In this document: piece by piece, positions 30,898 to 38,791 of the stretch
Numbering within the stretch: the stretch's first letter is position 1
How the letters are laid out: every line of letters begins with the position of its first letter
Source: Burkholderiaceae bacterium
GTDB lineage: Bacteria > Pseudomonadota > Gammaproteobacteria > Burkholderiales > Burkholderiaceae_E
Direction of reading: 5' to 3'
NCBI GenBank assembly: GCA_023954015.1
Contig: JAMLIS010000001.1
Coordinates: 124,001 to 188,000 of the forward strand
DNA length: 64,000 nt
Notes under the pieces: generated by a model
The model's database searches: none
What the model saw: only the letters and a program-made list of their open reading frames with translations
Told to the model about the DNA's origin: nothing
Translations under genes and position numbers: made by a program

Positions 30898-31800
30898 TCA
30901 ATCGACCTCGACGCCCAGCCGTTCGAGCAGCCCCTGGAACTGCTCGTGGCTGGCGAAGGATATCGTCAGCTTGCCTCGCCCTCGCCCGTCGGCCCGCAAT
31001 GCCACCGGCGTGGCGAGCGTGTCGGCGATGCGCTCCTGCAATCGCTCGAGATCGCGGTCGGGCGCCCGCCGTCGGCCCGGGGCGGCGCTGTCGCTACCCG
31101 ACGCCTCGGCCAGCGTACGCTGCACCAGCTGCTCGGTCTCGCGCACCGACAGCCGCTTGTCGACGACCCGCTGCGCGAGCAGGATCTGCTCGGCCTTGTC
31201 GAGCGCCAGCAGCGCGCGCGCGTGTCCCATGTCCAGGTCGCCGGCCAGCAGCATCGTCTGCACCGGATCGGCCAGATGCAGCAGCCGCAACAGGTTCGTC
31301 GTGGCGCTGCGCGAACGCCCCAGCGCATCGGCCGCCTGCTCGTGCGAATAGCCGAATTCGGTCGTCAACCGGCGGATCGCCTGCGCCTGCTCGAGCGGAT
31401 TGAGGTCCTCGCGCTGCAGGTTCTCGATGAGCGCCATCGCGAGCGCCTGCTCGTCGGACACCTCGCGCACGACCACCGGCACCTCGGACAGGCCGGCGAG
31501 TCCGGCGGCGCGGAAACGGCGCTCGCCGGCGATGATCTCCCAGCGCCCCTGGTCGATCGGACGCACGACGATCGGCTGCATCAGCCCGTGCCCGCGGATC
31601 GAGGCGGCAAGTTCCTGCAGCGACGACTCGTCCATCCGGGTACGCGGCTGGTAGCGACCGGGCTGCAGCGCGGTCAGCGGCAGCGACCGCGCCGGCTCGT
31701 CGTCGCGCGGCGCTTCCGCCGGGCGCAGCTCGTCGCCGCCGAGCAGCGCGTCCAGCCCGCGGCCCAGGCCCTTGACGCGGAGCTTCGGGTTTCGGGTCAT
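30898..31800 (-). CDS. parB: Chromosome partitioning protein ParB
   Basis: The product is 300 residues. The N-terminal tail GLGRGLDALLGG is the ParA-contact peptide. The CTP-binding domain has IAGERRFRAAGLAGL and IENLQREDLNPLEQA, followed by the helix-turn-helix FGYSHEQAADALGRSRSATT that reads parS. A C-terminal dimerisation domain ends the protein. It loads on parS sites, spreads as a CTP-dependent clamp and positions the origin region. Its ATG overlaps the parA stop. Likely targets are the parS-like palindromes at 35391-35605. Confidence 0.97.
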   Translation of the reverse strand: MTRNPKLRVKGLGRGLDALLGGDELRPAEAPRDDEPARSLPLTALQPGRYQPRTRMDESSLQELAASIRGHGLMQPIVVRPIDQGRWEIIAGERRFRAAGLAGLSEVPVVVREVSDEQALAMALIENLQREDLNPLEQAQAIRRLTTEFGYSHEQAADALGRSRSATTNLLRLLHLADPVQTMLLAGDLDMGHARALLALDKAEQILLAQRVVDKRLSVRETEQLVQRTLAEASGSDSAAPGRRRAPDRDLERLQERIADTLATPVALRADGRGRGKLTISFASHEQFQGLLERLGVEVD

Positions 31801-32636
31801 CGGGGAGCCTCCGTGGAATCGGGAACCGAGCGCCGCGCCCAGTCGGCGACGCGCTCGACCAGTTCGGCGCCGAACTGCAGGTAGGCGCGCGCGCCTTTCG
31901 ACTGCGGATCGAAGACGATCCCGGGCAGACCGTAGCTCGGCGCCTCCGCCAGTCTCACGTTGCGCGGGATGATCGAGCGGAACACCTTGTCGCCGAAGTG
32001 CTGCTCGAGTTGTGCCGAGACCTGCTGCGTCAGCGTGACGCGCGGGTCGAACATCACGCGCAGCAGGCCGATCACCCGCAGCTCGGGGTTGAAGTTAGCA
32101 TGCACTTTCTTGATCGTGTTGACCAGGTCTGAGAGGCCCTCGAGCGCGAAGTACTCGCACTGCATCGGGATGACGACGCCGTGCGCGGCGCAGAGGCCGT
32201 TCAGCGTGAGCAGCGAGAGCGACGGCGGACAGTCGATCAGCACGAAGTCGTAGTCGTCGAGCACCGGCGCGAGCGCGTCCTTCAGGCGCGACTCGCGCTC
32301 GTCGAAGTCGACCAGGTCGAGTTCGGCGCCTGCCAGGTCGCGGTTCGCCGGCAGCAGGTCGTAGCCGCCCCTTTCGGATCGCTGCGTCGCGTCGATCACG
32401 TCGGCCAGGCCGATCAACACGTGGTAGACGGAGCGCTTCAGTGCGCGCTTGTCGATGCCGCTGCCCATCGTCGCATTGCCCTGCGGATCGAGATCGACGA
32501 GCAGCGTTCGCTTGCCGTGGCGGGCGAGCGCGGCGGCGAGGTTCACCGAGGTCGTCGTCTTGCCGACGCCGCCCTTCTGGTTCGCGACGACGAATATCTT
32601 CGGCGTCGGCAAGCGCCTGCTGTGCGGCTCGTTCAC
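31797..32636 (-). CDS. parA: Chromosome partitioning ATPase ParA (Soj)
   Basis: The product is 279 residues. The deviant Walker A KGGVGKTT is at residues 21-28, followed by VDLDPQGNATMGSGI and the Walker B stretch DFVLIDCPPSLSLLT. It is a DNA-binding ATPase that moves ParB-parS complexes. The start is GTG at 32636 in a GTGA overlap with the rsmG stop; the open extension to 32762 is a shadow of rsmG. Order mnmG-rsmG-parA-parB is the classical origin-proximal arrangement. Confidence 0.97.
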   Translation of the reverse strand: MNEPHSRRLPTPKIFVVANQKGGVGKTTTSVNLAAALARHGKRTLLVDLDPQGNATMGSGIDKRALKRSVYHVLIGLADVIDATQRSERGGYDLLPANRDLAGAELDLVDFDERESRLKDALAPVLDDYDFVLIDCPPSLSLLTLNGLCAAHGVVIPMQCEYFALEGLSDLVNTIKKVHANFNPELRVIGLLRVMFDPRVTLTQQVSAQLEQHFGDKVFRSIIPRNVRLAEAPSYGLPGIVFDPQSKGARAYLQFGAELVERVADWARRSVPDSTEAPR

Positions 32637-33376
32637 TCGGTTCCAGCTCCTGAACTCGGTTCCTGCTCCGGATGCAGCGGTTCGCCCCGCTCGAGCATGA
32701 CCAGGCAGCGCGGCGCGTCCATCTCGGGCACCTGCAGCGGCAACTCGGCGCCGATGCGCCAATCACCTGTGAGTGCTCGCTTCTCGTTTTCGTCCAGTCG
32801 AGCCTTCATCGCGGCGACGACGGTATGTGGTCCGGCGAGCGAGTCGAGCGACGCCGCGAAATCGGCGAGCGACGCGAAGGCGCGGCAGACGACGGCGTCG
32901 GGCGCCCTGCCGTCGGGCGAAAGATCCTCGATGCGTGTGCGCGCCACGGTGACATTAGCGAGCGCCAGCTCACTTGTAACCTGCTGCAGGAAGGCCGCTT
33001 TCTTCGCGACGGGCTCGACCAGCACGAATTCGGCTTCGGGCCACAGGAGCGCCAAGACGATCCCCGGCAGCCCGGCACCGCTGCCCACGTCGATGATCAG
33101 CGCGCGGCCGTCGTCTGCGCAGTGCGGCGCGCGCCGCTCCGCCACCAGCCGCTTCAGCGGCGACGCGACCGCGGCGCAGTCGAAGAGATGCTGCACGAGC
33201 ATCCGTTCGGGTTCGCGCACCGCGGTCAGGTTGTAGGTGCGGTTCCACTTCACCAACAGCGACAGGTAGCGTAGAAACGCGTCAGTAAGCACCCGCTGCG
33301 ATTCGACCTCGGCCGGCCACGCGTCCAGCGCCTGCAGCGCGGCGCGCAGGCGTGCCTCAGGCTGCACGTTGTCCAT
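32633..33376 (-). CDS. rsmG: 16S rRNA (guanine-527-N7)-methyltransferase RsmG (GidB)
   Basis: The product is 247 residues from the ATG at 33376 (GTG at 33397 is an alternative). It is longer than E. coli RsmG (207) mainly because of a loop after the fifth helix and a C-terminal extension. The SAM-binding motif is [19 protein letters not shown], preceded by the rRNA-binding segment [15 protein letters not shown]. It methylates G527 of 16S rRNA; loss gives low-level streptomycin resistance in other bacteria. It overlaps the mnmG end by 20 bases. Confidence 0.96.
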   Translation of the reverse strand: MDNVQPEARLRAALQALDAWPAEVESQRVLTDAFLRYLSLLVKWNRTYNLTAVREPERMLVQHLFDCAAVASPLKRLVAERRAPHCADDGRALIIDVGSGAGLPGIVLALLWPEAEFVLVEPVAKKAAFLQQVTSELALANVTVARTRIEDLSPDGRAPDAVVCRAFASLADFAASLDSLAGPHTVVAAMKARLDENEKRALTGDWRIGAELPLQVPEMDAPRCLVMLERGEPLHPEQEPSSGAGTE

Positions 33377-35261
33377 CACCCCCGGGCGCGACGACACGCT
33401 GCTGTTTCTTCAGGTGCACCAGCAGCAGCGAGATCGCCGCAGGCGTCACGCCGGAGATCCGCGCAGCCTGCCCTACCGTTTCGGGCTGCTGCTGCAACAG
33501 GCGCTGCCGCACCTCGAAGGAAAGGCCTTTCACCGCAGCGTAGTCGAAATCGGCCGGAATCGAGTAGCTCTCGTTGCGCTCGCTGCGAGCGATCTCCGCC
33601 TCCTGGCGGGCGATGTAACCGGCGTATTTCGACTGGATCTCGACCTGCTCGGCGACCACGTGGTCGTCGGGTGCCGCGCAGCCGAGGCGCGCAAGCGCCT
33701 CGTAGCCGTACTCGGGTCGACGCATCAGGTCGGCCAGCGTCTGGTCTCGGTCGAGCAACAGGCGATCGAGCACCTCGCCCGGCAGGCAGGCGCCCAGGCG
33801 CGTGCCCCGAATGCGCTGAAGCTCCCGCTCGATCGCCTCCCGCTTGCGATCGAACGCGGCCCAGCGCGCGTCGTCGACGCAGCCCAGTTCGCGGCCCGTC
33901 GCCGTCAACCGCAGATCGGCGTTGTCTTCGCGCAGGCTCAGGCGGTACTCGGCGCGGCTGGTGAACATCCGGTAAGGCTCGGTCACGCCGCGCGTGACCA
34001 AATCGTCGACCAGCACGCCGAGATACGCCTCGTCGCGGCCCGGACACCAGGACTCGCGTTCCTGCACCTGCCGCGCGGCGTTGATCCCGGCCAGCAGGCC
34101 CTGCGCCGCGGCCTCCTCGTAGCCGGTGGTTCCGTTGATCTGGCCGGCGAAAAAGAGCCCGCCGATCGCGCGCGTCTCGAGCGAACGCCGCAGCGCGCGA
34201 GGATCGAAGTAATCGTACTCGATCGCGTAGCCCGGGCGCAGCAGGTGCGCGTTTTCGAGGCCGGGAATCGAGCGCACCAGCGCGAGTTGCACGTCGAAGG
34301 GAAGGCTCGTCGAGATACCGTTCGGATAGAACTCGTTCGTCGTCAGCCCTTCCGGCTCGAGGAAGACCTGATGCGAGCGCTTGCCGTTGAAGCGCTGGAT
34401 CTTGTCCTCGATGGATGGGCAATAGCGTGGACCGACACCGTCGATCACGCCGGTGTACAGCGGACTGCGGTCCAGCCCGCCCCGGATGATCTCGTGCGTG
34501 CGCTCGTTCGTATGCGTGATCCAGCAAGGCACCTGGCGCGGGTGTTGACCGGCGCTGCCGAGGAACGAAAAAACGGGCACCGGGTCGAGATCGCCGGGCT
34601 GCTCCTCACAGCGCGAGAAGTCGATCGTCCGCCCGTCGATGCGCGGGGGCGTCCCCGTCTTCAGCCGCCCTTGCGGCAACTGCATTTCCTTCAGGCGCTG
34701 CGCGAGCGAAACCGACGGTGGATCGCCCGCGCGGCCGGCGGAATGGCGGGAAAGCCCGACGTGCACCAGTCCGTTCAGGAAAGTGCCGGCGGTGAGCACG
34801 ACGGCCCGCGCGCGGAAGCGCAACCCGAGTTGCGTGGCAACGCCGGCGACGCGATCACCCTCCAGCAACAGATCGTCCACTGCCTGCTGGAAAAGCCAGA
34901 GATTCGGCTGACGCTCGAGCCGCGTTCGGATCGCCTGCCGATAGAGCACGCGATCGGCCTGCGCGCGTGTGGCCCGCACCGCGGGCCCCTTGCTGCGATT
35001 CAGAATGCGGAACTGGATCCCCGCCTCGTCCGTCGCGGCAGCCATCGCGCCGCCCAACGCGTCCACTTCCTTGACCAGATGACCCTTGCCGATGCCGCCG
35101 ATCGACGGATTGCACGACATCTGGCCGAGCGTCTCGATGCTGTGCGTCAGCAGCAGGGTGCGCGCACCTACCCGGGCAGAGGCCAACGCGGCCTCTGTCC
35201 CAGCATGACCACCTCCGACGACGATGACGTCGAAGGGCTGCGGATAGTCGATCGGATGCAC
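33357..35261 (-). CDS. mnmG: tRNA uridine 5-carboxymethylaminomethyl modification enzyme MnmG (GidA)
   Basis: The product is 634 residues, very like E. coli MnmG. FAD-binding GGGHAG is at 16-21, followed by [49 protein letters not shown], and near the end [14 protein letters not shown]-like residues (here [19 protein letters not shown]). With MnmE it makes the cmnm5 modification at wobble U34 of several tRNAs. The start is GTG at 35261. The gene heads the mnmG-rsmG-parA-parB operon, and three parS-like sites lie 130-345 bases upstream of it. Confidence 0.97.
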   Translation of the reverse strand: MHPIDYPQPFDVIVVGGGHAGTEAALASARVGARTLLLTHSIETLGQMSCNPSIGGIGKGHLVKEVDALGGAMAAATDEAGIQFRILNRSKGPAVRATRAQADRVLYRQAIRTRLERQPNLWLFQQAVDDLLLEGDRVAGVATQLGLRFRARAVVLTAGTFLNGLVHVGLSRHSAGRAGDPPSVSLAQRLKEMQLPQGRLKTGTPPRIDGRTIDFSRCEEQPGDLDPVPVFSFLGSAGQHPRQVPCWITHTNERTHEIIRGGLDRSPLYTGVIDGVGPRYCPSIEDKIQRFNGKRSHQVFLEPEGLTTNEFYPNGISTSLPFDVQLALVRSIPGLENAHLLRPGYAIEYDYFDPRALRRSLETRAIGGLFFAGQINGTTGYEEAAAQGLLAGINAARQVQERESWCPGRDEAYLGVLVDDLVTRGVTEPYRMFTSRAEYRLSLREDNADLRLTATGRELGCVDDARWAAFDRKREAIERELQRIRGTRLGACLPGEVLDRLLLDRDQTLADLMRRPEYGYEALARLGCAAPDDHVVAEQVEIQSKYAGYIARQEAEIARSERNESYSIPADFDYAAVKGLSFEVRQRLLQQQPETVGQAARISGVTPAAISLLLVHLKKQQRVVAPGGDGQRAA

Positions 35262-35390
35262 GGCGAGGCTACAAATGAGCGCTTCGTGGATTGCGCGAAG
35301 CGCGGGTAGAGAGGGACGAGATTATAGGATCTTGGGGCGCGCGGCCACGGGGTTGGTCGGGCGATCGAGGGGCGAGCGGAGCGGTGGGAC

Positions 35391-35404
35391 GTTTCACGTG
35401 AAAC
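35391..35404. promoter_or_regulatory. parS: parS-like ParB-binding site 1
   Basis: GTTTCACGTGAAAC is a perfect 14-bp palindrome equal to the core of the consensus parS TGTTTCACGTGAAACA; only the two outermost bases (C/C here) differ. It lies 130 bases upstream of mnmG, in the same neighbourhood as parAB, where ParB-binding sites are expected. Confidence 0.88.
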
Positions 35405-35416
35405 CCGGGAGGGCGC

Positions 35417-35430
35417 GTTACACGTGAAAC
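35417..35430. promoter_or_regulatory. parS: parS-like ParB-binding site 2
   Basis: GTTACACGTGAAAC differs from site 1 by one base in the left half. The consensus parS tolerates change at this position. It begins 12 bases after site 1, so the two sites could be bound together. Confidence 0.75.
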
Positions 35431-35589
35431 TCGTTGTGGGGATGGGGCTGAAAGAAGGAATCTACCGGTGTTCCCGATGGTCCAGGAGCGGCTGCTTCGA
35501 GACGCCGGAGCAGCGCGACACCCGTGGTCGGGCGGGGCGGCGAGGTCGGGGCAACGCCGATCGACGTCGCGCCTGGCGACGCAGACGGT

Positions 35590-35605
35590 TGTTCCACGTG
35601 GAACA
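35590..35605. promoter_or_regulatory. parS: parS-like ParB-binding site 3
   Basis: TGTTCCACGTGGAACA is a full 16-bp palindrome with the parS core CACGTG and the conserved TGTT/AACA ends. It extends to an 18-bp palindrome (35589-35606). It differs from the best-known consensus only at the variable inner pair. Confidence 0.85.
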
Positions 35606-36063
35606 ACATTTCTTCCCACTGATTGGGCCGCAAAAGTAGAAGCCAGTAGCGACAGCGGGGCCCATGGTACGTGGCCACTGGGTTGGTATTGCCTTCCGCG
35701 GTTCGTATGCGGATGGGCGCTACTGCTACTGCATTACCACTCTGGCGTGCGCACGGGGGCGGGCGGGCAGCGGACGGCGGACGCGAGGCGGTTTTACGGC
35801 GGAGCGGGCGGCGCGGCGGGCGGCTGGGTGGGCGGCCTGGGCGGGCGGCTGGGCGGACGGGCTCGCGGGCGGGCGGTCTTGCACGAGGTATGGCGGGTGG
35901 GCGGGTGCGTGGGCGGGCGGACTGGCCGCGGGGGCGGGGGCGGGGCGGGCGCGCGTGGGGACGCAGGCAGAGCGGGTAGCCCACGAGTGCAGGTCACGGC
36001 GGTCTGCGGGCACGTTGTCGCCGGGTAGACCCGCCGTGCGGTGCTCCGCCGTGCTCGCCTCCC

Positions 36064-36192
36064 CGCCGGAATGCTGCAGAACGCAGCATTTCTCGACGGG
36101 CGGTTTATCGCACGGCTGGATTTGCAGCATTTCGCAGCGTTTCGCGGTGTTGCGGTTGCGGGGCGCGATGACCAGCAGCCTTGCCAGGAAGA
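36064..36192. repeat. Direct repeat, copy A (AATGCTGC/GCAGCATT element)
   Basis: The copy starts with a perfect hairpin AATGCTGC-AGAAC-GCAGCATT (36070-36090). It contains a 46-bp core at 36115-36160 that matches copy B (36679-36724) at 43 of 46 positions, and it ends in a shared CAGC-TTGCCAG stretch. The octamer GCAGCATT or its complement occurs about seven times in the two copies. Confidence 0.85.
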
Positions 36193-36619
36193 CTCGGGTA
36201 CAAGCGCCGCTGCAGGAGGTGCTGCATGCCCCTTTGCGCGCGCATTGGTGGGCGGACACGCGGGAGGACGAGCGCGGGAGGACGAGCGCGGGCGGGCGAG
36301 CGCGGGCGGGCAGCGCGGGCGGGCGGGCGGATGTGCGGGCCGCCGGCGGACGGCCGAGCTGCTCTCTGGTCTGGTCTCGGGTCCGCTCTCTGGCCTGGGG
36401 ATCTGGCTGCTGGCCGGCCTGGGCTGGACGAGCGGACCGACGAGCGGATCGGCGAGCACGCGAGCGGGCGCGCAGGAGGCGGACGGTGGAGGCGCCCCGG
36501 CGACAGCCGGGCCGCAGAGCCGCCCGCAGAGCAGGGTGCTCGGCGCCCGTCGTCCGGCCCGGCCTGCCGGCGTCGCTCCACCGTCCGCCTCCACCGTCCG
36601 CCGCGCGCGTGTGCGGCCC

Positions 36620-36797
36620 GAATGCTGCGCCCGAATGCTGCAAAACACAGCCTCCCCCGATGAGCAATCTCTCGCCCAGCTGGATTTGCAGCATTCCGCA
36701 GCGTTTTGCAGTGTTGCGGTTGCGTAAGCGTCCGCCCGGCGCTGAGCGGACGCTTACGCGGTTGCCGACCCCGACGACCATCAGCGTTGCCAGAAAC
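36620..36797. repeat. Direct repeat, copy B (AATGCTGC/GCAGCATT element)
   Basis: This is the second copy of the element at 36064-36192, in the same orientation and 564 bases downstream by core position. It has two GAATGCTGC units at its left end (36620-36628 and 36633-36641). The part after the 46-bp core (36679-36724) is interrupted by the 14-bp-stem hairpin at 36722-36759 before the shared right end resumes. Confidence 0.85.
36722..36759. terminator. Strong hairpin with a perfect 14-bp stem
   Basis: GCGTAAGCGTCCGC (36722-36735) pairs perfectly with GCGGACGCTTACGC (36746-36759) over a 10-base loop. It has no T-run and no gene directly upstream, so it may be a protein-binding or processing structure rather than a terminator. 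It is inserted between the core and the right end of direct repeat copy B. Confidence 0.4.
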
Positions 36798-37106
36798 CAC
36801 GCCGCGCCGACGACCGCAACGACTCGCCGTTGATCCACCGCAAAGCGGGCCGTTGTCGATGATCCAGAATGCAGTCGTACGCCGCGGCGGAGAGTCGTAC
36901 GCCGGGCCGGAGATATCGCGCCATGCCAGCGCGCTACGGCCTCATGAGGCGTCGCGAATCGACGCCGTGGCGACAGCGATGGCTGCGATTTGCGCCTTGC
37001 CGAAGGGCGTCTTGTCCAAGAGGGTCTGGTCCAAGAGGGGATCCGTCGCTTTCCTTCTGCGGCGTGTTCTCCAGGGCGGTGTTCTAACTCACTACAGGGG
37101 GTTTCG

Positions 37107-37307
37107 ATGAACCGCAACGTAGGGTCCTGGGACCGGGTGCTCCGGATCGTCGCCGGGCTGGTATTGATTGCCCTGTCGCTCACTGGCTCGATCGGAGCCT
37201 GGGGCTGGATCGGCGTCATCCCGCTTGCGACCGGCCTGTTCGGCCGGTGCCCGATCTATGGGCTGATGGGCATCGACACTTGCCCGATGAAACGCAAGGG
37301 AGCCTGA
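37107..37307 (+). CDS. DUF2892-family small membrane protein
   Basis: The product is 66 residues. RNVGSWDRVLRIVAGLVLI begins the first membrane helix, a second helix follows (WGWIGVIPLATGLFGRCPIY), and the end contains GIDTCPM. The pattern R..R...G..L, P..TG....CP.Y...G..TC is that of the YgaP-tail/DUF2892 family. Many members accompany sulfur or rhodanese proteins, but no such gene is next to it. The start at 37107 follows an AGGGGG sequence. Function unknown. Confidence 0.85.
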   Translation: MNRNVGSWDRVLRIVAGLVLIALSLTGSIGAWGWIGVIPLATGLFGRCPIYGLMGIDTCPMKRKGA

Positions 37308-37430
37308 AAGCACCACGGGAAACCGCAGCCGCACTCGAATGTGGCGCGGGACTGCGCGGAGAGCCGACGCGGCGCTGGACTGCAGCCGCCGGACTGCGAC
37401 GAGGGCAGGCTGCGGTTCGCTTTGCGCGCC

Positions 37431-37520
37431 GCTGGAACCCCCGTTGGAACCCCGCTGGAACCGCACTGGAACCGCACTGGAACCGCACTGGAACCGCGCT
37501 GGAACCCCCGCTGGAACCGC
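37431..37520. repeat. 11-12-bp tandem repeat around TGGAACC (8 copies)
   Basis: Eight consecutive units contain TGGAACC with spacers such as GCAC, GCGC or CCCCGT; three central copies are identical (TGGAACCGCAC). They fill much of the 357-base gap between the DUF2892 gene and lhgO. The remainder of the gap (37308-37430 and 37521-37664) shows no gene. Spacing of 11-12 bp is close to one DNA turn, so phased protein binding or slippage are both possible. Confidence 0.85.
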
Positions 37521-37664
37521 GCTGCGAGCCGCGCCGGATACCGCGCCGGAGCGTCGGAACCGCGCAGAACCGTGTATGACGGCCCGTAGGCGTTCAGAGG
37601 CGTCGCAGCCCGCAGCCGCCTTCGACCTTCGTGGCCGCAGGGCTCGCTGCACGCGGGGGCCGCT

Positions 37665-38774
37665 TCAGAGCGAATCGAGCTCCGCGCGCACGCTCTCGGC
37701 GATTGCCAGCGAGGCGGTCAGGCCGGGTGACTCGATTCCGAACAACGCAACGAGTCCGGGTACGCCGTGGCGCGCTGCGCCGTCGATCCGGAAATCCGCG
37801 GCAGCTTCGCCCGGGCCGACCAGCTTCGGGCGAATGCCGGAGTAGCCCGGCGAGAGCGAGTTCGGTGGCAGCGTCGGCCAATACCTGCGCACCTGCGCCT
37901 CGAAGGCCGCCATGCGGTTCGCGTCGACCCGATAATCGAGCTCCGAGACCCATTCGACGTCCGGGCCGAAGCGCGCGCGCCCGCCCAGGTCGAGCGTCAA
38001 GTGCACGCCGAGCCCCGCTTCGTTGGGCAGCGGGTAGACCAGATGCGAGAACGGCGCGCGCCGGGCCGTGGTGAAATAGTTTCCCTTCGCCAGGTACAGC
38101 GGCGGAATCGAGTCGGCGGGGATCCCGTCCGTGAGCCGCGCAAGGCCCTGTGCTCCGAGGCCCGCTGCGTTCACCACTTCGCGCGCGGCAATCCGCGATT
38201 CGCTGCCTTGCGAGACGATCCGAAGCACGAAGCCGCCGGGGGTCGACTTCGCTGCAGCGACTTCGCTGGCCACGGCCAGCGTCGCGCCTCGATCCTCGGC
38301 GTCGGCAAGCAGCGCCTGCATGTAGGCGTGGCTGTCGACGATCCCGGTGTTCGGCGAAAGCAACGCGGCCTGCGCGCGCAGCGACGGTTCGAGCGCGGCC
38401 AGCTCGCTGCGCTCGAGCCAGCGCAGTCCCTGCGCTCCGCATTCGGCCGCCCGTTTCGCGATCGGTTCGAGCGCGGACCGTTCCTCGCTCTCGCAGGCGA
38501 CGATCAGCTTTCCGCAGCGCCGGTGCGGAATGCTCCGTTCGCGGCAGTACGAGTACAGGCGCTCGGCGCCGTCGATGCAAAGCCGAGCCTTCAGCGATCC
38601 GGCCGGGTAGTAGATGCCGGCGTGGATCACCTCGCTGTTGCGTGCGCTGGTTCCGGTACCGAAAGCATTCTCGCGCTCGACGATGACGACTTCGCGCCCC
38701 GACACAGCCAACTCGCGCGCGACCGCGAGTCCGACGACCCCGGCACCGACGACAACGGTCTGGACCCGATCCAA
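37665..38774 (-). CDS. lhgO: L-2-hydroxyglutarate dehydrogenase-like FAD oxidoreductase (LhgO type)
   Basis: The product is 369 residues of the DAO superfamily. The FAD motif VVGAGVVGLAVARELA is at the N-terminus, then NSEVIHAGIYYPAGSLKARL, the middle motif PPLYLAKGNYF and the C-terminal LFGIESPGLTASLAIAE; all are typical of LhgO/L2HGDH-like proteins. These oxidise L-2-hydroxyglutarate to 2-oxoglutarate and pass electrons to quinone. The start is TTG at 38774 with GGAG about 10 bases upstream. It is last in a cluster with succinate-semialdehyde dehydrogenase, an arrangement recalling the E. coli csiD-lhgO-gabDTP operon, although csiD is absent. Confidence 0.8.
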   Translation of the reverse strand: MDRVQTVVVGAGVVGLAVARELAVSGREVVIVERENAFGTGTSARNSEVIHAGIYYPAGSLKARLCIDGAERLYSYCRERSIPHRRCGKLIVACESEERSALEPIAKRAAECGAQGLRWLERSELAALEPSLRAQAALLSPNTGIVDSHAYMQALLADAEDRGATLAVASEVAAAKSTPGGFVLRIVSQGSESRIAAREVVNAAGLGAQGLARLTDGIPADSIPPLYLAKGNYFTTARRAPFSHLVYPLPNEAGLGVHLTLDLGGRARFGPDVEWVSELDYRVDANRMAAFEAQVRRYWPTLPPNSLSPGYSGIRPKLVGPGEAAADFRIDGAARHGVPGLVALFGIESPGLTASLAIAESVRAELDSL

Positions 38775-38791
38775 AAGGCGGTACTCCTTTC

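Larger units (their letters stand above)
35606..37106. other. Structured non-coding region upstream of mnmG (no supported gene)
   Basis: About 1.5 kb in which no open frame resembles a known protein, although long high-GC frames are open on both strands. It holds a G-rich plus strand (35750-35960 and 36255-36345, many runs of three or more G such as GGGCGGGCGG), two direct repeats of about 130 bp (36064-36192, 36620-36797), a 17-bp inverted repeat (36478-36494 with 36586-36602), a 14-bp-stem hairpin (36722-36759) and a short tandem GGTCCAAGAGGG repeat near 37013-37042. No DnaA-box cluster or AT-rich unwinding element was seen, so it is not an evident oriC. It may be an origin-proximal segregation or replication-control region. 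Confidence 0.6.

Noticed and set aside
35606-37106. Possible oriC
   Set aside because: No cluster of TTATCCACA-like DnaA boxes and no AT-rich unwinding element; dnaA and dnaN are not adjacent. Only parS-like sites and repeats support origin proximity.
35726-37219. 497-codon minus-strand frame in the mnmG upstream region
   Set aside because: It translates the direct repeats and G-rich block into low-complexity Arg/Pro/Ala; the same peptide recurs because the DNA repeats, not because it is a protein domain.
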